Assembly (NCBI RefSeq): GCF_005771675.1
Contig: NZ_VAJM01000016.1
Span: 62,001-126,000, forward strand
Direction: 5' to 3'
From: Hymenobacter jeollabukensis
Lineage (GTDB): Bacteria > Bacteroidota > Bacteroidia > Cytophagales > Hymenobacteraceae
DNA length: 64,000 bases
A program made the translations under genes and the position numbers. The notes beneath the pieces were generated by a model, which had not been told where the DNA came from, made no database searches, and worked only from the letters and a program-made list of their open reading frames with translations. Below, piece after piece: positions 7,593 to 14,698 of the stretch (within the stretch, counting starts at the first letter, position 1; every line of letters starts with the position of its first letter).

Positions 7593-8096
7593 ATGTACAA
7601 CTTTCGGTGCCTGACAACGAAAGACTGGGTAAAGGACTACGGCTTTGGCAAAGCCCTCGAAGCGGACCCCGGTACCAGGACCTTTGCCGGACAGGTACTG
7701 GGCCCCGGCCGCAAGGACGTGGTGGCCTACTGGCAAGCCGAGAAGAGCGACTACCCGCTCTGGCAGCTGCTGCTGCACATGGGCGCGCACACCGTCCCCC
7801 AGACCGTCGCCTACTTCGACCTGCCGGCCGATACCGTGCCCTTCCTGAGCTGGGTCTACAACCACGTTGCCCACGAGCAGCGGGAGCAGGTGCAAGGGAT
7901 GGCGCAGGGCTTCTTCGGGGCCGGGTTCGACCAGATGAACTTCTACCCCTACCCGCAGCTCTACCAGGTGTGGCAGCGCGAAAGCGACGCGCAACGGAGC
8001 GCCCGCGCCGGCAATGTGAAGGTGTACCTCGACCGGCTCACCGAGCCGGACGGCCAGGAGCTGCTGCGCTTCGCCGCCCCCACCCTCTTCGAGTAG
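7593..8096 (+). CDS. Hypothetical protein, paralog of the 992 gene
   Basis: 167 residues, starting 14 bases after the previous stop and probably co-transcribed with it. It shares DYGFGKAL/DYGLRRAL, LPADTVPFLSWVYN, YPYPQLYQVWQ and VKVYLDR with the 142-residue protein at 992-1420. It has an insertion around residues 95-120 relative to the paralog. Function unknown; the duplicate copies bracket the small-gene region at the left of the window. Confidence 0.7.
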   Translation: MYNFRCLTTKDWVKDYGFGKALEADPGTRTFAGQVLGPGRKDVVAYWQAEKSDYPLWQLLLHMGAHTVPQTVAYFDLPADTVPFLSWVYNHVAHEQREQVQGMAQGFFGAGFDQMNFYPYPQLYQVWQRESDAQRSARAGNVKVYLDRLTEPDGQELLRFAAPTLFE

Positions 8097-8190
8097 CCAG
8101 CCTCAGGGGCCCGTAACTCTTACCAAGAACCAGAGTTCAGAGCAGCTTAAAAAGGCGGCATAAACTGCTGGAATACAGCCAAATACACCA

Positions 8191-8260
8191 GGTATAAAAG
8201 GCATAAAAAAGTCTATTTTGCTATCTGCGGAATAGGCTTTTTATGCTTTTTTATACTGCC
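8191..8260. repeat. Long imperfect inverted repeat
   Basis: GTATAAAAGGCATAAAAAAG and, inverted, CTTTTTATGCTTTTTTATAC flank about 24 bases, with CTATT/AATAG extending the stem inward. AT-rich and capable of forming a long hairpin just before the iteron array. Confidence 0.6.
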
Positions 8261-8333
8261 TTGTTTCTGCCTCTTGTACCGCCAATACGGGTGTAGCTAG
8301 CAGCTACTGCAGCAGCTTTTGCGGCTTCAGCAA

Positions 8334-8482
8334 CTGACAATTACCTGAAACATGGATGACAATTAGCTGAAACAAGCTGGCAATTGTCTGCTACAAACTG
8401 ACAATTAGCTGAAACAGCTGACAATTACCCGATACCGGAATTGACAATTCTTCGCTACGGAACTGACATTTAGTTGAAACAG
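8334..8482 (+). repeat. Iteron array A: seven direct repeats of about 21 bp
   Basis: Copies begin at 8334, 8356, 8377, 8398, 8418, 8441 and 8463, with consensus CTGACAATTAGCTGAAACA. Copies 1, 2, 4 and 7 are closest to consensus; 3, 5 and 6 diverge in the second half. The 20-23 bp spacing puts all copies on about the same helix face, as in iteron-controlled plasmid origins. The sequence is unrelated to the iterons near the Rep_3 gene. Confidence 0.75.
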
Positions 8483-8900
8483 ACTCCTTATAGGTAAGAG
8501 AGAAAGAAAAAGAGAATGCTATCTGGGGCACCCACCGAAGCGGTAGTAAAATTGCTTTTAGGGACCGTGCCGGCGGGCAGGGCGACCCGTAACCGGGCCT
8601 TGCGCAGGGCAGACGGGCGCCAGGAGCGCCGTTCGGCAGATCCGCAGCCCGGAACACCACCGAAAAGACGAGTTGCACCAGGGGCCCGAAAACACGCCGC
8701 CCGGAGACGCCCGGCGAACCGGCCGACGGAGAGCTGCGCGCACTGGGGGGCCGCGCCGGCGCGGCCCCATTCCCCTACCCTGCGGGCCGTGGCCACGGCC
8801 GCGCGCAGCCCCAGCGCTGCACGGTCAAGTGGCCGAGCATAGAGGCAAAGTGCAAAAACAGTAGCTTATCCTTTATTTAGCTAATGATAATCAATAGCTT

Positions 8901-8935
8901 AAGTAAAACTTTTTTAAAGTTTATGCAGTTTACTT
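8901..8935. repeat. Nested AT-rich palindromes
   Basis: Outer arms AAGTAAA/TTTACTT enclose AAACTTT-TTT-AAAGTTT. It may be a protein-binding site or a melting region of the neighbouring iteron origin. Confidence 0.4.
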
Positions 8936-9071
8936 CGTTATGTATAGTAAAAAACCCATGATTCGTTAGCTTGCGACCCATGGAAAAGCACCGGCGCCCG
9001 GTGCTGAAATTGAAATACACAAGGTAGTGCCGGCGTTAGCGCCGGTAATAGTTGCTGCACTAAGAGAATGG

Positions 9072-9104
9072 AAAGCCCCCCGGTTCTGCCGGGGGGCTTT
9101 TTTC
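9072..9104 (+). terminator. Terminator-like hairpin downstream of the rep operon
   Basis: Perfect 12-bp stem AAAGCCCCCCGG / CCGGGGGGCTTT with a TTCTG loop. It lies directly after the stop of the leftward gene at 9115, but its T-run is on the plus strand, so it may act in both directions. Confidence 0.7.
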
Positions 9105-9114
9105 GTTTGGCGGC

Positions 9115-9768
9115 TCAGCCCTGGGCGGAGTGTCCCTGCACCAGGGCTTCGAGTTCCTGCAGCTGCTCGTGGTGCTCCGGCGCCAGGTGAATCAATAAGC
9201 TCGCGTTGCCGGCCGGCGCGAAGGCATCGACTACCAGGTAGCCCGGCGCCTCGGGGTCGCGGGTGCAGCGGTAGCTGACGCGGTACACCCCGTGCGCGCT
9301 CAGGAACTCCTGCAGGATGCGGCGCTTTACGGCCGTCGTTTCGTCCCGGCGCAGCAGGTACGTCCATTTGGGGTTCGGGCTGGCGTAGTCGGCCAGGTGG
9401 CGCTGCTGGGCCGGCGGGTTGTCGCGGCCGCGCAGCACGACCTGGTACAGCTCCCCTACTTCCTTCACGTTGGCGTGCATCGTGGAGTCGGAGTTGGTTA
9501 GCGGCAGCAGCAGCCGGGCGCGGCGGCCGTCGTGCGTGGCCACGTCGACGCGGGCCCGGGTGATGTTGGGCTGCTGGGTGATGCTGGTCTCGAAGCTCAG
9601 CGCCCGGTGCGCCCAGGCCTCGTAGCGGCCGAGGAAGTCGTGCACGAGCTGGAGCAGCGCCGGCGAGCCGTGGTGCACCGGTGCGGTGGCCGGTATGTCG
9701 TACACGATGAGGCCGACGCCGGTAGCCGGCTGCCGGTACTGGTCCAGATCGAGGCGGGCGGTGCTCAT
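9115..9768 (-). CDS. Hypothetical protein, third gene of the rep operon
   Basis: 217 residues from the ATG at 9768, which overlaps the stop of the Uma2-like gene (ATGA). The frame stays open upstream, but that part is the shadow of the Uma2 gene. The protein looks like a soluble alpha/beta fold, with a segment PVHHGSPALLQLVHDFLGRY near the N-terminus. No family recognised. The coupling implies a role linked to replication or to the nuclease. Confidence 0.65.
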   Translation of the reverse strand: MSTARLDLDQYRQPATGVGLIVYDIPATAPVHHGSPALLQLVHDFLGRYEAWAHRALSFETSITQQPNITRARVDVATHDGRRARLLLPLTNSDSTMHANVKEVGELYQVVLRGRDNPPAQQRHLADYASPNPKWTYLLRRDETTAVKRRILQEFLSAHGVYRVSYRCTRDPEAPGYLVVDAFAPAGNASLLIHLAPEHHEQLQELEALVQGHSAQG

Positions 9769-10334
9769 ACGCCGGTAAACACGTCGGCCCAGGAAACAGC
9801 AACCCCTGGCCAGGTCTGCACGGGAACGGCGCTGGGCCCCGCGTATTCGCCCTGCAGCTGGTACTGCCCTGCGCGCAGCACGTACGCGATGATGCACCGC
9901 AGCTCCGGCGTCACCAGCCAGTACTCGGCAACGCCGTACCGCTGGTAGAGGTCGAACTTCGTTTTGAGGTCGTGGGCGGTACTGCCGGCTGCCAATACCT
10001 CGATAACCCAGTCCGGCGCACCGATGCACCCGTGGCCGTCTACCTGGGCCGGGTCGCGGGCTAGGCACAGGTCCGGCCGCACCACCGTATCGGCAGCCGC
10101 GTCAGTACCTGGTGCTGCGGTCAGCCACACAAGCCCGCCGGTGAGCAGTGGGCTGTGCGCGCGGGCGGCGCCCGGTTGCAACAAGGCCTGTAGGTTGTCG
10201 ACGACTACCTGATGAACCGGCCCTGGCGCCATGCGCCGGTGCCAGGGCCGGCCTTCGATGAGTTCGATAAAGTCCCCATCGAATGCCCACTCGCGGAAAT
10301 CAGAGTAGGAATAGGTTGCGGTCGGGCTGCTCAT
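9765..10334 (-). CDS. Uma2-family (DUF820) putative endonuclease
   Basis: 189 residues. Family hallmarks: an N-terminal FIELIEGRPW, the acidic VVRPDLCLARDP with the PD of the PD-(D/E)xK fold, then APDWVIEVLAAGSTAHDLKTKFDLYQ, where the E of IEV and the DLKTKF lysines complete the presumed active site, and VAEYWLV. Its ATG overlaps the stop of the initiator gene (10331-10334) and its stop overlaps the next start, so translation of all three is coupled. Uma2 proteins are abundant in cyanobacteria and Bacteroidota and their biological role is poorly known. Confidence 0.85.
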   Translation of the reverse strand: MSSPTATYSYSDFREWAFDGDFIELIEGRPWHRRMAPGPVHQVVVDNLQALLQPGAARAHSPLLTGGLVWLTAAPGTDAAADTVVRPDLCLARDPAQVDGHGCIGAPDWVIEVLAAGSTAHDLKTKFDLYQRYGVAEYWLVTPELRCIIAYVLRAGQYQLQGEYAGPSAVPVQTWPGVAVSWADVFTGV

Positions 10335-11266
10335 GCGACCAGGCCTAGGGTTTTCAGCAACAGGCCACCTGGGTTCTTTGTGGCCTTGATTTTCTCCGTT
10401 CGCAGATCGTAGACGAAGGCGTTAACCTTGGCCACCAGGTCCGGGTTGCTCAGGATCTGCTGCACCAGGTCGGGGCGGATGATGCGCAGCTCTTCCAGGT
10501 TGCGTTTGCAGGCGGCGGCTTTGCTGTCATCGATGGGGTGCTCGAAGGCCAGCAGCAGCTGCTGTTCCTTCTTGCGCTTGATGGTGAACCGCAGGTGCGT
10601 GTAGGTGCGCCCGGTCTTGATCAACTCGTAGCCGACCTGCAGGTCGGTGTTGGCGTTGATCTGCTCGGTGGCCACGTCGAGCACCCGGGCCTTGAAGGAA
10701 CTGAGGCGGTAGAACTTGTCGCTTCCTTCCTTGTCGATGACGTTGAGCATGCGCTTTAGCCGCTCGATGCTCATTTTCGGGGTAACGCCCTTATCCTTCC
10801 ACTGCGAGGTAATCTGGTAGACGCGCTTGGCGTACTTGCTCGACAGGTTCAGCGCCGCGTAGAGTTGGAAGCTGGTGAAGTTATCCTTCAGCTCGTAGAG
10901 GAACGGGCGGATCTTCTGCGTCAGCTCGAAGATGATGTTGCCCGTTCCCTTGACGTAGGTAACGCCTTCAAACATCCAGATCTGCCGGTAGGCCTCGTTA
11001 TCCTCAACCTCGAACATGCGCGAGCCCATGTCTTCCGTGGCCTTGCGAAGGTATTTGTAGTTGTACTGCTTGCCGGTGAGCTGGGACAGCTCCCGGATGC
11101 TCAGCTCGTACTTGCCCGTGTTGTCTTCCGGCCGCAGCTTCGAGAGCAGGAAAAACAGCAGGTCCATCTGAATTTCCGAGTACTCGTAGCGCGCCGTGGT
11201 GATGGCGTTGTGCTGCCGGACTTCGAGTTGGTGCGGCTCGCGGACTTCCAGTTGTGACGACTCCAT
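10331..11266 (-). CDS. Plasmid replication initiator, Rep_3 (RepB) family
   Basis: 311 residues from the ATG at 11266 (MESSQLEVREPHQLEVRQHN); the frame is open further but that part runs into the repeats. Typical features are the N-terminal HNAITTARYEYSEIQMDLLFFLLSKL, the first winged helix with ELSIRELSQLTGK, and the second with LSSKYAKRVYQITSQWKDKG. Such proteins bind iterons as monomers to melt the origin and dimerise to repress it. Matching iterons lie directly upstream (11319-11425) and farther out (11655-11877). It is the first gene of a three-gene operon. Confidence 0.92.
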   Translation of the reverse strand: MESSQLEVREPHQLEVRQHNAITTARYEYSEIQMDLLFFLLSKLRPEDNTGKYELSIRELSQLTGKQYNYKYLRKATEDMGSRMFEVEDNEAYRQIWMFEGVTYVKGTGNIIFELTQKIRPFLYELKDNFTSFQLYAALNLSSKYAKRVYQITSQWKDKGVTPKMSIERLKRMLNVIDKEGSDKFYRLSSFKARVLDVATEQINANTDLQVGYELIKTGRTYTHLRFTIKRKKEQQLLLAFEHPIDDSKAAACKRNLEELRIIRPDLVQQILSNPDLVAKVNAFVYDLRTEKIKATKNPGGLLLKTLGLVA

Positions 11267-11318
11267 GAGCCAATGATACGCACGAAAAACCACTGTTGAT
11301 AACAGGTGTAGTTTTTGG

Positions 11319-11425
11319 CTTATCAAACGTAGTCGGTGCTCCTTACGAAACGTCGTTTGTCGCTTATCAAACGTCGCACGTCGCGTATCAAAAGTCGTTT
11401 TTCGCTTATCAAACGGCGTTCAACC
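11319..11425 (-). repeat. Iteron array B1, upstream of the initiator gene
   Basis: Five copies, on the plus strand reading CTTAtcAAACGTCGttttTCG, start at 11319, 11342, 11363, 11384 and 11405. The last four are head-to-tail with exact 21-bp spacing. They are inverted copies of the GAAAAACGACGTTTCGTAAG repeats at 11655-11877. Confidence 0.85.
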
Positions 11426-11496
11426 TGTACTCAATGCTCAGATAGCGAACGGCTTACATGAGCCTCAAATAGATCAAATACTCATAAATACACAAA

Positions 11497-11585
11497 GGTT
11501 GGTGTTACGCATGCAGGCGCGCGGGCGCAGGAAAGGGGCATTTAGCGTGCTGGAGCCACCCAGGCCAGCACGAAAAACACCAACC
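11497..11585. repeat. Double inverted repeat between the iteron arrays
   Basis: Outer arms GGTTGGTGTT (11497-11506) and AACACCAACC (11576-11585), perfect over 10 bp; inner arms CGTGCTGG (11546-11553) and CCAGCACG (11565-11572), perfect over 8 bp. An AT-rich stretch (11465-11495) lies beside it. The placement between opposed iteron clusters suggests the functional core of the origin. Confidence 0.6.
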
Positions 11586-11654
11586 GGGGCTGCGACAACC
11601 GTTCATCGGGTGAAGTGATTGCACTATTTCAAGCGTTTACTATCCCTGGTTTAG

Positions 11655-11877
11655 TTGAAACGACGTTTCGTAAGTCATCCCGTGAAAAACGACGTTTGGT
11701 AAGCGGCTGGATCGAGCGCCGAAAAACGACGTTTCGTAAGCTGCTCGCAGCTCTAAGGGCCGAAAAACGACTTTTCATCAGCCGTTTTCAGCTCCCTGAA
11801 AAACGACGTTTCGTAAGCTACGTGCACCAGGCAGGGCATTCGCCACCGGGGCACAGGGAAAAACGACGTTTCGTAAG
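11655..11877 (+). repeat. Iteron array B2, distal cluster
   Basis: Six copies of GAAAAACGACGTTTCGTAAG at 11657 (shortened), 11684, 11721, 11762 (degenerate), 11798 and 11858. Spacing is irregular (29-60 bp). The opposite orientation to array B1 resembles origins in which initiator bound at one cluster couples with the other to limit copy number. Confidence 0.85.
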
Positions 11878-11955
11878 TGCCAGGAGCCGCGTTTTTAGCC
11901 TCGTCAGCGCGTTGGCAGAGCTTACCCCCTCTCCTACCCCAGATAAGGGCACAGA

Positions 11956-11982
11956 AAAGCCCCTAGCGGTGCCAGGGGCTTT
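11956..11982 (-). terminator. Terminator downstream of the partition operon
   Basis: Stem AAAGCCCCT / AGGGGCTTT with a nine-base loop, about 30 bases past the leftward stop at 12010. Confidence 0.65.
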
Positions 11983-12009
11983 CGTAGCAGCCTTGTCGAA
12001 GGTCCAGGG

Positions 12010-12570
12010 TTAAGCCGAGGTGTCCACTTTCACTTCGGGAATGGCCAATCCGCGCTTGCGGAGCTTGGTGAGCAGCTGGTCGACCGCCATCTGTACCACA
12101 TCACCCACACCCACCTTGTTGCCGTCGCCAGCTTCCAGCTCCAACTGCACGCCGGCAACGCGCAGCACCGGGCCGTACCCGGTCGGGAGCCGGACCGTGT
12201 ACGACGGGGTGTTGGTGCTCACGGTAGCAGGAGCGGCTGCAGCACCGCGCTTGTTGCGACGTGGGCGTTTTGCGGCTGGAGCAGCGGCGGACTCGGCAGC
12301 TGCAGGGAGGTCGTCAGCGTCCGGGCCTGGCTCAGCGGCAACCGGTGCCGGCGCTGCGGAAGGGGTGACGGTAGCAGCGGCCGGAGCAGGCGCAGCAGCA
12401 ACAGCCGGCGCCGGAGCAGCTTCAGCTGCAGGAGTTGGGGCCACCTCGGGGGCGGGCGCAGGCGTAGTGGTTGGCAGGTTGCCCTGACGAGTACCCGTCT
12501 GCGAGGTCAGGGCCAGGCGCCGGGTTTCCTCGCTTAGGGGCTTGCGTTGAAATTTATTTTCCTTAGCCAT
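12010..12570 (-). CDS. Ala/Pro-rich ParA partner, candidate centromere-binding protein
   Basis: 186 residues. A basic N-terminus (MAKENKFQRKPLSEETRRLA) precedes a long Ala/Pro low-complexity stretch (residues about 35-105), then a basic KRPRRNKRG and a folded C-terminal part with YTVRLPTGYGPVLRV and VQMAVDQLLTKLRKRG. It starts 31 bases after the ParA stop. Small, fast-evolving DNA-binding partners are the rule for ParA of type Ib/III systems, so this is the likely ParB functional equivalent, but no family match is claimed. Confidence 0.6.
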   Translation of the reverse strand: MAKENKFQRKPLSEETRRLALTSQTGTRQGNLPTTTPAPAPEVAPTPAAEAAPAPAVAAAPAPAAATVTPSAAPAPVAAEPGPDADDLPAAAESAAAPAAKRPRRNKRGAAAAPATVSTNTPSYTVRLPTGYGPVLRVAGVQLELEAGDGNKVGVGDVVQMAVDQLLTKLRKRGLAIPEVKVDTSA

Positions 12571-12601
12571 ATACGGCGGGGGTATTCGTTAATGGTCGAT
12601 A

Positions 12602-13315
12602 CTAGGCCTCAGCTGCGGTTTCCTCGACTTCACGGGGCAGGTCCACTTTCTCGATCAGTTCCTCGCAAAGGGCGTGAATTTCTTTGCCGGCCGTATTGTG
12701 AGCTGCGATGCCCCGACGGAAAGCCGAGTTGAGGAAACTGTAGAGCGTGCTGGCCCGCTTGAAGCTTTCCCGCTGAGGCAGGAAGTTGGTAAACATCGGC
12801 AGCGGGGAGGTGCGCAGGTATTCCGTCAGGTCGTTCTCTTCGCGCGTGTTGGCCTGGTACATGGTGCGCAGGCCGTAGACAGCGAATGGCTCGTCCATGG
12901 TCTTCTGCGCGGCGAGGATGCCGTCGAGAAACGATGCGGTCGAGAGCCGGTCGAACATGGAGGCCCGCATCGGCACGATGACCACGTTGCAGTTGGCTAT
13001 CATTTCCAGCAGGTCGCCGGAGTCGGAGCGGCCGGGCAGGTCGAGGAATACGATATCGTATTCGTCGGAGTGTTGCTCCAGGTGCGACCAGGCTTCCTCG
13101 ATGCTCATCGGCAGGATGGGGTAAGCATACTCCTCATCGTCGGCGCGCAATCCTTCGTCGGTAACGGCCCGGATCTGGTAGAGCGACTGCTGCGGGTCCA
13201 GGTCCAGTACTCCAACACGGTAGCCGTAGGTAGCAGCCAGCGCGGTAGCCAGCAGGACCGTAAGCGTGCTCTTGCCGGAGCCCCCTTTCTGGTTGGCAAT
13301 GGTAACGAGTTTCAT
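12602..13315 (-). CDS. parA: ParA-family partition ATPase
   Basis: 237 residues from the ATG at 13315 (MKLVTIANQKGGSGKST). The deviant Walker A motif KGGSGKST is at residues 10-17, the A' region VLDLDPQQS at about 37-45 and the Walker B strand IVFLDLPGR at about 90. The missing N-terminal HTH and the short length place it with the small ParA type that relies on a separate DNA-binding partner, here the next gene. The 37-unit octamer array lies just upstream. Confidence 0.93.
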   Translation of the reverse strand: MKLVTIANQKGGSGKSTLTVLLATALAATYGYRVGVLDLDPQQSLYQIRAVTDEGLRADDEEYAYPILPMSIEEAWSHLEQHSDEYDIVFLDLPGRSDSGDLLEMIANCNVVIVPMRASMFDRLSTASFLDGILAAQKTMDEPFAVYGLRTMYQANTREENDLTEYLRTSPLPMFTNFLPQRESFKRASTLYSFLNSAFRRGIAAHNTAGKEIHALCEELIEKVDLPREVEETAAEA

Positions 13316-13389
13316 GGTGATAGGGTGAGGTAGGAAAATGGACGGCGGGGCCCAGGAGCGAACCCAGCGAGGCAAACATAATCGAATCC

Positions 13390-13812
13390 GTTTACAAGTT
13401 GCAATGTTTCACTGTTTGCATGTTGCTTTGTTTCCATGTTTACTCGTTTACTTGTTTACAAATTGCATTGTTTACAAGTTGCTTTGTTTCAGTGTTTCAA
13501 TGTTTTACTGTTTACTTGTTGCATTGTTTATCGCTTGCCCAATTCCCGATAAATTTTTACCGCAAGCAGACAACTAGGTTTTGTTTACAAATTGTATTGT
13601 TGCACTGTTTCAATGTTTAATTGTTTTAAAGTTGCACTGTTTACAAGTTGCATTGTTTACAAGTTTCAAATTCAGGAGGCGGCGCTATCATAGTTCACCT
13701 TGGCCGACCGTGTTTCATTGTTTACTTGTTTACTTGTTGCAAAGTATGTGAAACACGCGGGCGTAGGTCAGCTCGGGCCTGTTTCGTTGTTTACTTGCTG
13801 CGTTGTTTACAA
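13390..13812. repeat. Octanucleotide tandem array, candidate partition site
   Basis: Four blocks in exact 8-bp register: 18 units at 13390-13533, 11 at 13583-13670, 4 at 13712-13743 and 4 at 13781-13812. Units follow GTTKNNNN, most often GTTTACAA, GTTTACTT, GTTGCATT and GTTTCAAT. The array starts 74 bases upstream of parA. Short repeats next to parAB commonly serve as the centromere and as operator sites. Confidence 0.75.
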
Positions 13813-13898
13813 TCCCGCTACTTTTTCCCTACTGCCCGCGCAACTCGAAGTGGCAGCTTCGGCGGTGGCTTGGGGCCACTGCAGCAGCTGGCCGGCCT

Positions 13899-14064
13899 GA
13901 CGTCGGGGCAGTTTGGATAGGGGAGGGGTGCAGGCGTCGGGGCAGTCATGCCGGCCAGCTCCGGGGGCAGTAATTCACCCTGGCGTCAGGGGCAGTTTTG
14001 AGAGCCAGGCGTCGGGGCAGTTTGGAATGGGCAGTCAGCCGGCGGACGTCGGGGCAATTTGGGG
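13899..14064 (+). repeat. Direct repeats with core CGTCGGGGCAGTTTGG
   Basis: Good copies start at 13899, 13933, 13981, 14008 and 14045, with a weaker one near 13960. Spacing is irregular (22-37 bp). They lie between the partition array and the long inverted repeat in front of the mobilization genes and may bind a relaxosome protein or another initiator. Confidence 0.6.
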
Positions 14065-14100
14065 GCGCAGACGAATCGTTCAACGATTTTAGCAAGAGGA

Positions 14101-14140
14101 GCAACACATTACCAAGTCTAAGGACTTGGTAATGTGTTGC
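14101..14140. repeat. Perfect 18-bp inverted repeat, candidate oriT
   Basis: GCAACACATTACCAAGTC and its exact complement are separated by TAAG. It is 91 bases before the BfmA-like gene and 0.56 kb before the relaxase, the usual place for a transfer origin. The nick site cannot be identified from sequence alone. Confidence 0.6.
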
Positions 14141-14170
14141 TTGCGGTCAGCATAGCTGACCTTGTGTTGA

Positions 14171-14208
14171 TTTTGCTTAATAACTAGTTGAATTTCAGTA
14201 TAATTTTG
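14171..14208 (+). promoter_or_regulatory. Candidate promoter of the mobilization genes
   Basis: TAATTTTG at 14201-14208 matches the Bacteroidota -7 element TAnnTTTG, 22 bases before the ATG at 14231. TTTTG at 14171-14175 could be the -33 element, although the 25-base spacing is longer than usual. Confidence 0.5.
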
Positions 14209-14230
14209 TTGCATTAGCCCTAAAACGAAG

Positions 14231-14683
14231 ATGCCACCAAAGCAACCGGCCGTCCGGGTTACCCCGGGCACCCACCGCAAAGCCACGGCCGCGGCCGACG
14301 AGCTGGACCTGACCTTGCAGGAGTACGCCGATGCGGCCATTGCCTACTTTGCCGACCGGGGGCTCAACCCGGTCGATGCCCGCGTACGGGAAGGCACCCT
14401 GATCATGTCCCAGATCAAAAAGCTGGGCGACCGGGTCTTTAGCTACCTGCAAGAGCAGGAGCGCACGCTGCTGTTGACGCTGCTGGAAACGGTGGTTAGA
14501 ACGTTGGTTGAAGTAGGGGCTACCAGGCGCACGGTGGAGCTGCTGGCCAGCCAGGACCAGGAAGAATTTGCCGCGCTTCGCAAGCGAAACAATGCGGCCA
14601 TAGACAAGGACGTTGAGACCATCCTAAGCGGCGTCAAGCGGCCGGGGCAGCGGGGGGAAAAGGGCGAAAAGAAGCAGAATTAA
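14231..14683 (+). CDS. BfmA/BtgA-family mobilization accessory protein
   Basis: 150 residues. A short N-terminal ribbon-helix-helix-like part (VRVTPGTHRKATAAADELDL TLQEYAD) is followed by a helical segment including GTLIMSQIKKLGDRVFSYLQEQERTLL, matching the layout of Bacteroides BfmA/BtgA, which bind oriT and help the relaxase nick. The tail is Lys/Gly-rich. It is 15 bases from the relaxase gene and shares its operon. Confidence 0.75.
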   Translation: MPPKQPAVRVTPGTHRKATAAADELDLTLQEYADAAIAYFADRGLNPVDARVREGTLIMSQIKKLGDRVFSYLQEQERTLLLTLLETVVRTLVEVGATRRTVELLASQDQEEFAALRKRNNAAIDKDVETILSGVKRPGQRGEKGEKKQN

Positions 14684-14698
14684 CTACTTAAAATACGC

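Larger units (their letters stand above)
8097..8965. other. Non-coding plasmid control region
   Basis: About 870 bases without a credible gene. It holds, in order, a long imperfect hairpin (8191-8260), seven direct repeats (8334-8482), an unusually GC-rich block (about 8560-8830) and an AT-rich block with nested palindromes (8901-8935). The content fits a replication origin or its control region. Confidence 0.5.

Noticed and set aside
8516-8842. 108-residue plus-strand open frame in the GC-rich block
   Set aside because: Extremely Arg/Ala/Pro-rich, no domain, all reading frames stay open in this GC-rich stretch, and it lies in the replication control region.
13338-13620. Open frames of 79 and 73 residues across the octamer array
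   Set aside because: Their Cys/Leu/Phe/Val-rich sequence is simply the translation of the repeats.
13390-13812. CRISPR array
   Set aside because: The unit is eight bases, without spacers of constant length, and no cas genes are present.
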